Part shown: piece after piece, positions 1 through 9,148 of the stretch
How positions within the stretch are numbered: position 1 is the first letter of the stretch
Layout: the number at the start of each line of letters is the position of its first letter
Notes under the pieces: model-generated
What the model was told of the DNA's origin: nothing
What the model saw: the letters and a program-made list of their open reading frames with translations, nothing else
Database searches by the model: none
Assembly (NCBI RefSeq): GCF_013618625.1
Contig: NZ_JABRWO010000010.1
Location: 186,001 to 250,000, forward strand
Source of the DNA: Bremerella alba
GTDB lineage: Bacteria; Planctomycetota; Planctomycetia; Pirellulales; Pirellulaceae
Direction: 5' to 3'
DNA length: 64,000 nt
Position numbers and translations under genes: made by a program

Positions 1-53
1 AAGGCGAATGCTCCTTCCTGAGATCCTGCCTTTTTCTATTCGGTAGATAACCC

Positions 54-1307
54 ATGTCGACAAGCCGCCTAATGCTCGCCGTTGTCTTGACGAGTGTCGT
101 TGCTTCTTCCGTGGTCGCCCAAGAGTGGACCCGTTTTCGCGGACCCAACGGAGCCGGCATTGCGGCGGATGCGAACATCCCTTCTGCGCCAACTGCAGAC
201 GACTTCAACTGGAAAGTGAAACTGCCCGGCATTGGGCACTCGTCCCCAACGATCTGGGGCAATCGTGTCTTTTTAATGAGCGCCGACCCGGACACCGGGC
301 TGCGGTACGTGCAGTGTCTCGACGCGCAGACAGGCGAGACCGTTTGGCAAAAAGAGTTCGCAGCCGCGCCCAGCCATGTGCATAATAAGTCGAGCTATGC
401 ATCGTGTAGCCCAGCCATAGACGACGTGCACGTCTATGTCGCTTGGGCCGACGACCAGCACACCGAGTTGGTCGCGCTGAACCACGACGGCGAACCTTCC
501 TGGCGAGTCGACCTGGGGCCCTGGGTCAGCCAACACGGCTTCGGCACGTCCCCCATGATCTATGAGGACAAGGTCATCATCTCGTTGATGCAACTGGGAG
601 ACGAACGCAAGCTTCGCGATCGTCCGATCGGCAACAGCCGCCTGATTGCGTTCGATCGGAAGACGGGCGAGAGGCTGTGGGAAACTAAACGCGACAGCGA
701 CGTCGCGGCCTATTCGGTTCCTTGTGTCTATCAAATGAAAGATGGCAAGAACGTTTTAATCGCCAACAGCAGTGCCCATGGCATTGCCGCGCACGATCCG
801 GCGACCGGCGAGCAACTATGGGCCGAAAAGGTCTTCAACATGCGAAGTGTTTCGTCACCGGTGGTCGCCGGCGAACTGATTCTCGGCTCCAGCGGTTCCG
901 GCGGCGGAGGCAACACGGTCAGTGCCGTCGATCCCAACGGCGGCCAACCTAAACTAGCCTGGCGTCTTTCTCGTCAGGCCAGCTACGTCCCGACGCCGGT
1001 TACCTTTGGCGATCAAGTCTTTGTCTGGTACGACAAAGGCATCGTCAGTTGTCTGGATGCGAAGACCGGCAAAGTGCTCGGCCAGAAACGCATTGGCGGT
1101 AACTATTACGGCTCGCCAATTCGGATAGGCAATCGCTTGTTCTGCATTTCGGAAGAAGGGGTTCTGATGGTTGTCTCAGCCGATACCAGTCTAGAGGTTC
1201 TCGGCGAAACGAATCTCGGCGAAGGCAGTGAGTCGACTCCTTCAGTCTCCGATGGCGTAATGTATCTGCGGACCTATTCGCATTTGTTGTCGTTGGGCGG
1301 CAAGTAA
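54..1307 (+). CDS. Secreted PQQ-like beta-propeller protein
   Basis: A 417-residue exported protein. Residues 1-23 form a signal peptide ending VVAQ, followed at once by the W-T-R-F-R-G-P-N-G motif common at the mature N-terminus of planctomycete PQQ-type propellers. The rest contains repeated blades of the form D-x-x-T-G-x-x-x-W (near residues 88, 200, 247 and 334). Such proteins resemble BamB and quinoprotein dehydrogenase propellers, but no quinone-binding or catalytic residues can be assigned, so a binding or scaffolding role outside the cytoplasm is the safest reading. It is not obviously in an operon with the next gene, which starts 71 bases downstream. Confidence 0.85.
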   Translation: MSTSRLMLAVVLTSVVASSVVAQEWTRFRGPNGAGIAADANIPSAPTADDFNWKVKLPGIGHSSPTIWGNRVFLMSADPDTGLRYVQCLDAQTGETVWQKEFAAAPSHVHNKSSYASCSPAIDDVHVYVAWADDQHTELVALNHDGEPSWRVDLGPWVSQHGFGTSPMIYEDKVIISLMQLGDERKLRDRPIGNSRLIAFDRKTGERLWETKRDSDVAAYSVPCVYQMKDGKNVLIANSSAHGIAAHDPATGEQLWAEKVFNMRSVSSPVVAGELILGSSGSGGGGNTVSAVDPNGGQPKLAWRLSRQASYVPTPVTFGDQVFVWYDKGIVSCLDAKTGKVLGQKRIGGNYYGSPIRIGNRLFCISEEGVLMVVSADTSLEVLGETNLGEGSESTPSVSDGVMYLRTYSHLLSLGGK

Positions 1308-1378
1308 TCAGAGAAAGCGGAATGCCTGTTCGTTGCTAGGTACCCGTGGATTAAGGGTTTGCGTGTAAGGAAACCACT

Positions 1379-2176
1379 TTGACTAGCGATTTCTCCAGCG
1401 ATCCCCAGCCTGAGAACCCTTTCGCGTCGCCTCAGTCGGAAATTACCAGTGCTCCGGTGATGCCGACCAGTCGCACCGGGAAGGTTTGCGATGGGACGTG
1501 CATGGATTCGTTGAAGATGGGGTGGGAGTTGATGACCCACTTTTTCTGGCCATTTCTAGGGTATTCGCTGGTTTGCGGGTTCATTCGTATTCCGGCCGAT
1601 AACCTGGACAACATCGCCTCGATGTTCGGGGAAGAGATTACCGACGGCATGTGGATTTTCTCGAATGGCTACGACATCTTCGTCGCTGCGCCACTGTCGA
1701 TGGGGCTTACGTGGGTCTTCTTGAAGGCTGCCCGGTACGAGCATTTCACCTTGAGCGATATCTTTGCGGCGTTCTCAAGAAATTATCTGCACGCGGTCGG
1801 GGCAGGCCTGGTGAAGGCCCTCCTCATATTGGCTGGACTGATACTCTTGGTCGTGCCGGGGCTGTATTTATTGGTCAAGCTTGCGTTTGTCGAGTACCTG
1901 ATCGTCGATCGCAAGATGGGGATGATCGAAGCGATGAAGGAAAGCTGGCGAATCACCGACGGCCGCGAAGGGACACTGTTCGCGTTGTTGGCAATGTCCG
2001 TTCTGATTTTTCTTGGCGGCATGTTGCTATGCCTTGTCGGTGCCATCCCGGCGCTCATCTGGATTAGCGCCGCCTACGCGGTGCTTTACCATACCTACTG
2101 CCTGGTCGATCGACCTACCCACGAACGAGAGCCGCCTGAGCGTCTGTCCGACTCCGACAATCCTTACGCCATGTAA
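1379..2176 (+). CDS. Multi-pass membrane protein with N-terminal NPF motif (GPDPase-membrane-domain-like)
   Basis: A 265-residue protein starting at a TTG, supported by AAGGA eight bases upstream and no better ATG. The N-terminus is a soluble tail carrying N-P-F-A-S-P at residues 13-18; the C-terminus ends D-N-P-Y-A-M. Between them are about five hydrophobic segments. The segment near residues 155-190 (V-P-G-L-Y-L..., then E-A-M-K-E-S-W-R) resembles the membrane domain of glycerophosphoryl diester phosphodiesterases and related YciC/DUF975 proteins. No catalytic domain is present. Function is unknown; a membrane-organising role is only a guess. Three other membrane proteins in this window share the N-terminal motif. 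Confidence 0.75.
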   Translation: MTSDFSSDPQPENPFASPQSEITSAPVMPTSRTGKVCDGTCMDSLKMGWELMTHFFWPFLGYSLVCGFIRIPADNLDNIASMFGEEITDGMWIFSNGYDIFVAAPLSMGLTWVFLKAARYEHFTLSDIFAAFSRNYLHAVGAGLVKALLILAGLILLVVPGLYLLVKLAFVEYLIVDRKMGMIEAMKESWRITDGREGTLFALLAMSVLIFLGGMLLCLVGAIPALIWISAAYAVLYHTYCLVDRPTHEREPPERLSDSDNPYAM

Positions 2177-2289
2177 GATGGGCGAAGTCCCCTCGCGTTC
2201 CGTCACGGTTTCAGCCCGGTAGCCAGAGGCGCATCAATGGGCATCTTCAACTGTGCCAATAAGGTGCACTCTTGCACGAGAAGATCACT

Positions 2290-2328
2290 ACAAAAAAAAG
2301 AGCCACCTGCGTTCGTGACAGGTGGCCC
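2290..2328 (-). terminator. Rho-independent terminator of the DUF1559 gene
   Basis: GCCACCTG at 2302-2309 and CAGGTGGC at 2319-2326 form a perfect 8-bp stem with a 9-base loop. Read on the minus strand the hairpin is followed by a run of about eight T residues (A-run at 2292-2299 on the plus strand), about 30 bases past the stop codon of the DUF1559 gene. Confidence 0.85.
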
Positions 2329-2358
2329 TGGTGTTCGAGCGATGGGATTGGGTAGGTG

Positions 2359-3282
2359 TTATGGCAGGGAAATCACTTCGCCTTGGTTCATCGTTCCCAG
2401 ACCTCGCCAGGTGGCGATGTCAACGGTTTCGGCAATGAAACGAGTCGAGCCATCGCCCAGCGAGACCTGCACACCGCCGGGGTGTTGGCTGCGCGAGGAA
2501 AAGATCAGAGGATTCGTAGAATCAGCAATTGCCGTATAGCCTTGGCAAGGCATACCGCGCTGGGGGTTATTCTTGCAGAAGCCACCATTGAGTGCATCAG
2601 GCGAAGTCGTGTTCGGACCATAGTGAGCTGTGGCGCCGGAGCCAGGGCCCCACCAAGTGAGTCCGCGTAGGTCGGTGTTTTCCAGCCCTTGGCGAACTTC
2701 CATGACCATCAGCGTGTTGCTTGTTCCGTCTACAATGTCTCGCAGGCCATAGGTTTTACAGGTACCACTGGCGCTGTTTTCATTGTGAAAAGGCCCAGCC
2801 GCAAAGGTCACACCGTTAAGAGGCGAAACCCGCATCGAAGATGTGTTGCCCAAGTTGACCGCGTAATTGTATTGCGGAATGTCATGGTACCATTGTGCTT
2901 CGGTGTCGCTCGGGCAACTCATGACGTCGATACGTGTCTGACAAATGGTCGACTCATTCGTGCCGGTGTTGTAGTTCTGACTTTCATTCCACAAATCGTA
3001 CATGGCGTTCTGTTCGATATACGGCAGAATTCCTTTCACCCAGCCGTCGCCGGTGGTGTCGCCGATATAGCCGATGGGAAGCGAGTTGTTCACATCGTGA
3101 TAGTTGTGCATGGCCAAACCCAACTGTTTGAGGTTGGCGCTGCATTCGATGCGGCGAGCGGCTTCCCGGGCTTGTTGGACAGCCGGTAAGAGTAAGGCAA
3201 TCAGTACGCCGATAATGGCGATCACCACTAACAGCTCGACCAAGGTAAAACCTCGGCGCGAGATCCAAGATTGAGTACGCAT
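2359..3282 (-). CDS. DUF1559 domain-containing pseudopilin-like protein
   Basis: A 307-residue protein with a type IV prepilin-like N-terminus: a basic leader (S-R-R-G), the methylation motif G-F-T-L-V-E-L-L, and a hydrophobic helix followed by Q-Q-A-R-E-A-A-R-R. The C-terminus has the H-P-G-G-V-Q...L-G-D-G-S-T-R-F-I signature of DUF1559. These proteins are greatly expanded in Planctomycetota; they are presumed to be processed by a prepilin peptidase and placed in the envelope, but their role is not established. The gene lies 183 bases downstream of a same-strand lipoprotein gene, which probably belongs to the same unit, and ends at a strong terminator. Confidence 0.93.
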   Translation of the reverse strand: MRTQSWISRRGFTLVELLVVIAIIGVLIALLLPAVQQAREAARRIECSANLKQLGLAMHNYHDVNNSLPIGYIGDTTGDGWVKGILPYIEQNAMYDLWNESQNYNTGTNESTICQTRIDVMSCPSDTEAQWYHDIPQYNYAVNLGNTSSMRVSPLNGVTFAAGPFHNENSASGTCKTYGLRDIVDGTSNTLMVMEVRQGLENTDLRGLTWWGPGSGATAHYGPNTTSPDALNGGFCKNNPQRGMPCQGYTAIADSTNPLIFSSRSQHPGGVQVSLGDGSTRFIAETVDIATWRGLGTMNQGEVISLP

Positions 3283-3465
3283 GGAAACGTTCCTTCCGAG
3301 AAGAGGTTAAGATAATAAGGTATTGATAGCGTGTAACATTGTTGGCCAACGGCGAATCAGATGAACGTGTTGCGGCTCAAAGCCGATTCGCATAAACGCT
3401 GAAGACCGGTTCAGCTGCCGCTTGGTCGTGACAGATGCAATTGCTTTTAGAGCCGATCCGGGCAA

Positions 3466-3933
3466 CTACTTACTATCAATGGGAAAGTCGAATTCGTTCG
3501 GGCCTGCTTCGGTGATTTCCACCGTCACATCGCTTTTTGTGTTGTACTTTGCCGGAATCAATTCTTTCCGAGCAGGACCTGGGTTGTTCATCAGGTCATC
3601 TACCGAACGTTCTTCGGTTTCTGGTTCGACGGCATTGATAAAGACGCGGTACTTACCCGGCTTCAAGCCTTTAGCGGCGGGGATTGTATATTGGCCGTCG
3701 GTAATCGTAGAGCCACTGGCCGTTTTGCCTGCGACGGGCTCGAATCTAATGGAACCGTCTTGGATCGGGGCACCATTCAAAGAAACGTTGCCTGAGAGTG
3801 CCTGGCGTCCGTCGGTATCCACCGCAGACTCGCAGCCAAGAAGGGTAATGAAAGCGAAAAGGGAAAGAGCAATCGATAGCATTCGGCAGGCGCGCACGCG
3901 GCTACCCAAAGTGAGAAAAAATTGTTGGGGCAT
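3466..3933 (-). CDS. Lipoprotein with carboxypeptidase-regulatory/transthyretin-like domain
   Basis: A 155-residue protein with a basic N-region, a hydrophobic stretch and the lipobox L-L-G-C (Cys33), so it should be lipid-anchored after export. The remaining ~120 residues contain G-x-V-x-x-N-G-x-P-I-x-x-G-x-I-x-F and G-x-Y-x-I-P...L-K-P-G-K-Y-R-V, the pattern of small beta-sandwich carboxypeptidase-regulatory-like domains. Planctomycetes carry many such lipoproteins, often beside DUF1559 genes as here. Start 3933 is preferred because it supplies the charged n-region; an internal Met18 (3882) would remove it. Ligand and partner are unknown. Confidence 0.8.
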   Translation of the reverse strand: MPQQFFLTLGSRVRACRMLSIALSLFAFITLLGCESAVDTDGRQALSGNVSLNGAPIQDGSIRFEPVAGKTASGSTITDGQYTIPAAKGLKPGKYRVFINAVEPETEERSVDDLMNNPGPARKELIPAKYNTKSDVTVEITEAGPNEFDFPIDSK

Positions 3934-4257
3934 GAATCGTCCAAAGCATGAAGAGGGAGTTGAGAAGGCTGTCCGTTAGAGGTCGCAATGGGGTTGCGAC
4001 TCTAAGTCTAATTCAGCATTCGCTTTGGCGGTACAGCAATATTTCTCAGAAAAATAAAAATAAATGCCATGTTTGGGGGGAGGGCGATTCATGTGATCGT
4101 CCGAGGCTGCTGAAAATCTACGCTTGGTATCAGCCTGGCCCTGCTATCAGTTAGAAAGAGTGTCAGGGATCCAGGATCGTAAGCCTGCTCTCAGAGGGGA
4201 CCTGAAGAGCAGGCAGCACTTAGAACATCACGCAGTCACGATCCGCCAGAGAGACGC
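3934..4257. other. Intergenic region with a 9-bp inverted repeat
   Basis: No convincing gene. GCCTGCTCT (4183-4191) and AGAGCAGGC (4206-4214) form a perfect 9-bp hairpin with a 14-base loop, 44 bases beyond the stop of the minus-strand DUF4404 gene. It lacks a strong T-run, so it is at best a weak terminator of that gene. The rest should hold the promoter of the lipoprotein gene at 3933, but no clear -10/-35 pair was seen. Confidence 0.4.
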
Positions 4258-4536
4258 TTACAGCCCGCTGTTGCCGAGGATGTCGGCCAGATTGTTTAGA
4301 ATGCGGGTGAGCGACGGGTAGCTGCTGTCTTCCAGCTGCGAGTTCCGTTCGTGGATCGTTTCTCGCAGCGACGGATGCGACAACGCGTCGGTGTCTTCGC
4401 GATGCAGCGCGTCATTGATCGATTCCATGACCCCTTCCAGACGCGACTTGGTATCGGCGTCTAGTTGGTCCACTTCGCGTAGTTCGCGCTGCAGTTCGAC
4501 AAGGGTCTCTCGTAGCTCGGTCAGTTTGTCTTGCAT
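4258..4536 (-). CDS. DUF4404 family small protein
   Basis: A 92-residue, largely helical, acidic protein beginning M-Q-D-K-L-T-E-L-R-E-T-L, with a heptad-like L-x-x-L-x-x-E-L-x-E pattern in the first 40 residues, suggesting a short coiled coil. The pattern and length fit DUF4404. The start at 4536 is chosen over an in-frame upstream codon (4671) because the family begins here and AAGG lies five bases upstream. Function is unknown. It lies downstream of the two HtrA-like genes on the same strand but is separated from them by 143 bases. Confidence 0.7.
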   Translation of the reverse strand: MQDKLTELRETLVELQRELREVDQLDADTKSRLEGVMESINDALHREDTDALSHPSLRETIHERNSQLEDSSYPSLTRILNNLADILGNSGL

Positions 4537-4679
4537 GATGGCCTTGGATATTCGTGCTAAGCTTTCAGGTCTTCCGCAAGAGGCAATCTTAAGAGATCTT
4601 TCTCTTGCTGAAAACTGAACACTTCCAGCGGATAACTTCGATAGTATTTCGAGTGAAGCGTCTTGCGACACTCTCTATT

Positions 4680-5858
4680 CTACTTCGACGTCTCGCGAGG
4701 AATCCAGCGGGTCTCGCCAGGGGCCAAGGCAGAATCGTCATTTTCGGAAATCACCGGCTTGGCGCTCAGGCGAGACTGCACAATTCCCTGATTCTTAGTC
4801 GCACCGGCCGCTGACAGCATCTTGGCGATCGACTGAGACAGTTCGGTCCCTGGGATGGCGTAGGTGGCCACGCGGCCTGCTCGAGCGATGTTCAAACCAA
4901 CTACCTGACCATCCAGGTTCACGATCGGTCCGCCGCACTGCTCTGGCTGAAGATAGCTATCGTGCTGGAAGACGGAAGGGAAGCCGCTGCGACGCGTGCT
5001 AAGTTCGCCGCCAAGGTGATTCTGGAACTCGTGTCGAGCCTGGTTCGGACCAGCGACCCATTCTCCAAGCACAAGGCTGAGTTGAACTTCCTCGTCGGCA
5101 CGCATCAACTTCACGCGAAGCGAATCGCCTGGCTCAAAACTGCGGACCGTTTCGATCAAGTGGGTGCCAGAGTCGATCGCCAGGTCATTGAGCGAAACAA
5201 TGACGTCCTGGGCTAATATGCCAGCTGTTGCGGCGGCACTCTTTTCGACAACCACATCGACGATGGCCGGGCCAGGTTCACGCGAAAGCATCACGCCGAG
5301 CATGGCATTCTTCATTTCGACCTTATGCGGATCGAGACCGTACACGCCAATCGCGACGGGTTCTTCGTTCAGGCCGGCGGTCGCCAGAAAACTGCCCAGC
5401 GACAAGTTGTTCGTCGTGGCGATCTCCATTACCGGAAGGTTATGTCCGTCGATACGAACCAGTGCCAGGTCGTTGGCTTTGTCGATCGCGGCGACCTCGC
5501 TGGTCAGGTATTGATCGCCGTTGGCCAGTTCAGCCACTAGCGGCATATCGTCGTTGTAGGTGTTCACCAGGCTGGCCTTGGTGACAATCAAGCCGCTTGA
5601 GTCGACGATCCCACCCATGGCAACCCGTTCGCCGCCACGCTTGAGTTCGACCGTTGCACGACGTGTATTGCGCACCACCGAATTGAAAGCCCCAAGGACT
5701 TCGCTACTACTACGCTGATGGACGCGTTTCATGAAACGCATCGCGATGCCGTCGCTTTCAAAGACCTGGCCAATGACCGGTGTCGGGGCAAGCATCGCCA
5801 ACGACATCGGGGCCACGACCAATAGAGACAGCAATGAATTCAAACGAAACCGGGGCAT
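4680..5858 (-). CDS. Degenerate HtrA-like protein with PDZ domain inside the protease fold
   Basis: A 392-residue exported protein (signal peptide to about residue 30; start 5858 supported by GGAG). It aligns by motif with trypsin-like HtrA proteases, but the catalytic residues are altered: the His position reads V-T-K-A-S-L-V (Ser96 for His), the Asp is kept (Asp130 in N-D-L-A-L-V), and the nucleophile motif reads Q-C-G-G-P (Cys308 for Ser). A PDZ-like domain spans about residues 186-262, before the nucleophile motif instead of after the protease domain. It is therefore probably a binding protein or inhibitor-like partner rather than a serine protease. An active paralogue is encoded 125 bases upstream on the same strand. 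Confidence 0.8.
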   Translation of the reverse strand: MPRFRLNSLLSLLVVAPMSLAMLAPTPVIGQVFESDGIAMRFMKRVHQRSSSEVLGAFNSVVRNTRRATVELKRGGERVAMGGIVDSSGLIVTKASLVNTYNDDMPLVAELANGDQYLTSEVAAIDKANDLALVRIDGHNLPVMEIATTNNLSLGSFLATAGLNEEPVAIGVYGLDPHKVEMKNAMLGVMLSREPGPAIVDVVVEKSAAATAGILAQDVIVSLNDLAIDSGTHLIETVRSFEPGDSLRVKLMRADEEVQLSLVLGEWVAGPNQARHEFQNHLGGELSTRRSGFPSVFQHDSYLQPEQCGGPIVNLDGQVVGLNIARAGRVATYAIPGTELSQSIAKMLSAAGATKNQGIVQSRLSAKPVISENDDSALAPGETRWIPRETSK

Positions 5859-5982
5859 GTGGTCACTCCGTTGTTTCGTCGAAAGTTGGTACGGATTACA
5901 AGCGAACACACAAGGTGTGCCTGCGCTAGGGATACTCTAGGCAAGTAAAGTGGCAGTGAGCCGGTCTCTTCCCAGGGTTACT

Positions 5983-7065
5983 CTAGTTCCGCTCCAACTT
6001 GCGACGATCTGCAAGTTCAACTTCAAGAGTAATTACGCTGCCCGAGCTGCGCCGTATCCGTACCTTAATGCGATCGCCCGGAGAGTACTGATTTACCATC
6101 AGTTTCAAGTCATCGAAGGATCCGATATTGCGCTCGTTGAGTCGCAAGATTTCGTCTCCTTCTTCGATTCCCGCAGTTGCTGCCGGGGAACCAGGGGTGA
6201 CGCGTGTGACAACGACATCCTGTCGGTCAGATTCACAACGTACACCTAAATATGGTTGCGTTCCACCAAGTCGCCCCCAGACTTCCGACTTCTTCAGTCG
6301 GTCGACATCTTCGAGGTAGCGTGTGGAAGGAACGTGTAAGTTGGCCGTAATGCGGTTGCCGATGCGGCTGTTGATTCCGATCACGTTGCCTTGAATATCA
6401 AGCAGGGGGCCGCCACTGTCGCCGCCCACCAAGGTGGCGTCCGTAGCAATCACGTCGCGGCTGGAAGCCAATACGCGGCCCAGTCTTAGCGCCGGTAGAC
6501 GATCTTTCACGATCCCGCCGGCATGCCCCATTACCAACACCCATTCCCCTTCGCGTAGTCCGCTCGACTTGCGAATGGGTAAGTAGTCGTATTTGCCAGG
6601 CGTGGTAATTTGGATGGCGCCCGAGTCGATGCTGCGGTCCATACCCAACGTCACACCCTTCACGCGGCGGCCGTTATTCAAAATGATGGTGACTTCACGG
6701 TTCGGAGCACCAATCACATGGCCCGCCGTCAGAATGAGTCCGTCTTCGCTGACAACCACCCCAGAGCCCTGGGCCGGGCCGACAATCACACCCACCGTCG
6801 CGGCCAATGCTTTTTTGCTGACCCCTTGAATCTGCTGTTCCATCGAACGCAGATCAGCTACATCGTCCGGAGCGTCCCCTGTCAGGATCTCGGCAAAGTG
6901 GGCCGTCCGCTGAATCTGAGGATTAGCAGTCTGGGGATTGGCCTTATCTTGGGCGTTGGCCAATAACGGCAAACACAAGATCAAACCACAAACGATCAGG
7001 AATTTTCGGAAGGATGCTGCCACGCTACCGGAAAGATTAGAGGAGGGGAGGATCCGTTGTATCAT
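5983..7065 (-). CDS. HtrA/DegP-like S1C serine protease with PDZ domain
   Basis: A 360-residue secreted protease. After a signal peptide (hydrophobic residues 24-38) it has the trypsin-like signature residues: His in T-A-G-H-V-I, Asp in S-I-D-S-G-A, and Ser in V-G-G-D-S-G-G-P. One C-terminal PDZ domain follows (about residues 265-350, containing P-G-S-P-A-A-T-A-G-I-E-E-G-D). This is the standard DegQ/DegS-like layout for envelope protein quality control. AAGGG precedes the ATG. The neighbouring downstream gene encodes a catalytically degenerate relative, so the two may act together. Confidence 0.88.
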   Translation of the reverse strand: MIQRILPSSNLSGSVAASFRKFLIVCGLILCLPLLANAQDKANPQTANPQIQRTAHFAEILTGDAPDDVADLRSMEQQIQGVSKKALAATVGVIVGPAQGSGVVVSEDGLILTAGHVIGAPNREVTIILNNGRRVKGVTLGMDRSIDSGAIQITTPGKYDYLPIRKSSGLREGEWVLVMGHAGGIVKDRLPALRLGRVLASSRDVIATDATLVGGDSGGPLLDIQGNVIGINSRIGNRITANLHVPSTRYLEDVDRLKKSEVWGRLGGTQPYLGVRCESDRQDVVVTRVTPGSPAATAGIEEGDEILRLNERNIGSFDDLKLMVNQYSPGDRIKVRIRRSSGSVITLEVELADRRKLERN

Positions 7066-7352
7066 GATGTGCCCTTTAGAATTTCAACTAACAACCTCGA
7101 ATACGTAGGGGTCGCAACGAGGTTCGGTTTTATTCTAGGAATACGATCAAGAGTTTGTCACGTTCTTGGTCACCAACGCCGCAGGTGGGGCCAGCCTTAG
7201 CGGGCGTTGCTATCAACGCACTTCACCCTTTATGTTAGTCAACCCCGCAGCACTTTGGTAGTGTCGCATGGGAATTGTTAGAATTGTCAGAAGCGCCAAG
7301 CACGTCAGAGTTTAGCGTTTGTTTCGACTGCCCAGTTTAGGAAGGAAAACCG

Positions 7353-8222
7353 ATGCAATCGTGCTCGCGAATGATCCTCGGATGTGGCTATGTAGGCATG
7401 CCGTTGGCTCGCGCTTTTCGCGCCGCAGGCGATGTGGTTTTCCCCACAACAAGGTCCCAGGAACGAGCCCGACAGTTTGAAGAGCAGGGCTGGCACGCGA
7501 AAATCGCCGATGTCACTCAACCCGATACTTTACGCAAGTTACCAGAAGCAGACACCGTCGTCTTCGCGGTCGGCTACGACGCTGGCAGCGGCGCATCACG
7601 CGAAGATGTCTACGCTGAAGGTTTGAAAAACGTCCTCGAGTTCCTGCCTGAGTCGACTAGGCGGCTGATCTTCGTTAGCACGACGGGTGTTTACGGAGAC
7701 GCCGAAGGTCAGACCGTCGACGAAGAGACTCCCTGCGATCCGGCTCGCCCCGGCGGGAAAGCGTTTCTGATTGCCGAACAATATTTGCGCAACCACCCGT
7801 TGTGGTCCACGCGAAGTGTCATTCTACGGATGGCCGGCATCTATGGTCCCGGCCGCATCCCGCGTTCGGCCGATATCGAAGCTGGCAAACCGATACCTGC
7901 CCCCGGCGGTGGCGCGCTCAACTTGATTCACGTCGACGACGCCGTCCAGGCCGTTCGCTTGGCAGCCGATGCCGAGAAGTTTTCTCCTCTATATATCGTC
8001 AGCGATGGCAGCCCGGTCGACCGCCGCGACTACTACCGCGAAGTGGCCCGGCTGTTGGGTGCCCCCAGTCCAACCTTCGAAGAGCCAGCCCCTGATTCCC
8101 CTGCCGCCCAGCGGGCAAGCTCCGACCGCAAGATGAGCAACCGCCGCCTGGTCACCGAGTTGGGCTTTCAACCGAAGCATCCGAGTTACCGCGAAGGACT
8201 GGCGGCGATTTTGAATGGTTGA
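7353..8222 (+). CDS. Atypical SDR-family NAD(P)-binding protein (YeeZ-like)
   Basis: A 289-residue Rossmann-fold protein. The N-terminal nucleotide-binding loop is G-C-G-Y-V-G (residues 10-15), a G-x-G-x-x-G motif. Later come S-T-T-G-V-Y-G-D and a C-terminal R-R-L-x-x-E-L-G-F segment typical of nucleoside-diphosphate-sugar epimerase-like and YeeZ-type atypical SDRs. The classical Y-x-x-x-K catalytic pair is not evident (P-G-G-K-A-F occupies the expected area), so the reaction cannot be assigned. Start ATG with GGAAGGAAAACC upstream. It converges on the next gene with only 7 bases between stop codons. Confidence 0.75.
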   Translation: MQSCSRMILGCGYVGMPLARAFRAAGDVVFPTTRSQERARQFEEQGWHAKIADVTQPDTLRKLPEADTVVFAVGYDAGSGASREDVYAEGLKNVLEFLPESTRRLIFVSTTGVYGDAEGQTVDEETPCDPARPGGKAFLIAEQYLRNHPLWSTRSVILRMAGIYGPGRIPRSADIEAGKPIPAPGGGALNLIHVDDAVQAVRLAADAEKFSPLYIVSDGSPVDRRDYYREVARLLGAPSPTFEEPAPDSPAAQRASSDRKMSNRRLVTELGFQPKHPSYREGLAAILNG

Positions 8223-8229
8223 TGGGTGA

Positions 8230-8988
8230 TTAGAACTGAAAGAGCTCTGTTTCAGAAAACCACACCAAAGCAAAACCAAGGACAAGTCCTAGATAGTGGT
8301 ACATATCCCTGGGAGTTCTCCTTCGATAGTCGTTAACAATCCCCGTAAGACAAGCACAAAGCAGGGCAAGCGTCAGTAAGCGTTGGATGACGAGCAGTGG
8401 GATAAACAGATGTCCCATGAGATCGCCAATAAGCATAGGGTAGAGAAACGCCATCAAAAAATAGTAAATCATTGCCAGCCAAGCATACGTTCTCCAGATG
8501 CCTCGTTCTTGGTTGTAATTGATGACCAGCAGGTAAAAGATCGCAGCCAATAGATGGCCCAAGCCCGAGAAAAAAAGGTCGACATAAAAGAAGTCTGTCT
8601 CCCCAGTCGCCAAATCTTGCACATGAAAGAGAGCCATCGTAAAGACTTCTGTTATCAGTGCCGTCGATGCCGCGATAAGCCGCCAATGTCCTGGCATCAT
8701 AAGGGCGAATTGCCGCGTGCGGACGACGTGTATTAGCCACGCGACACCAATCCCATAGACCCCGCCAGTAAATATTAGGATGCCGTACGCGAAGAAGTTT
8801 TCTGTCGAAAACCCTAGGAACGAGATATACAGAACGAGTTTAATTGTCGCGCAAAATACGGCGCAGATAAGCACAAGAGCCCCGGATGGAGCAGCTACTT
8901 TAATGTCAACGGCGTCGGCATTCGTGACAACGCTCGGAGATTGAAATGGATTGTCTGCTTCCGGCCTGCGGGGATCTTCAGATGCCAA
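8230..8988 (-). CDS. Multi-pass membrane protein with N-terminal NPF motif
   Basis: A 252-residue protein with a charged N-terminal tail bearing N-P-F-Q-S-P (residues 13-18) followed by about seven hydrophobic segments. Landmarks are R-x-F-A-L-M-M-P-G-H-W near residue 95, R-T-Y-A-W-L near 170 and R-D-M-Y-H-Y-L-G near the C-terminus. The same three landmarks occur in the membrane protein at 11903-12784, so the two are paralogues. No enzymatic motif was seen and the function is unknown. Base composition is somewhat more AT-rich than the flanking genes. Confidence 0.72.
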   Translation of the reverse strand: MASEDPRRPEADNPFQSPSVVTNADAVDIKVAAPSGALVLICAVFCATIKLVLYISFLGFSTENFFAYGILIFTGGVYGIGVAWLIHVVRTRQFALMMPGHWRLIAASTALITEVFTMALFHVQDLATGETDFFYVDLFFSGLGHLLAAIFYLLVINYNQERGIWRTYAWLAMIYYFLMAFLYPMLIGDLMGHLFIPLLVIQRLLTLALLCACLTGIVNDYRRRTPRDMYHYLGLVLGFALVWFSETELFQF

Positions 8989-9148
8989 TTCTTTTTTCCT
9001 TTTTGCACTTGCTGAGTGCTGGAATATATCAGGAAAAAGTCGTCCAGCGAATCAACAAGGCGAAAGGTCGTGCAAATTCGCGCACAGTAGCTAGAATGAA
9101 GCTGCCCACCCCAGACGTTTAACCTCCCTGCCAAGGAACGCCTGCCCG

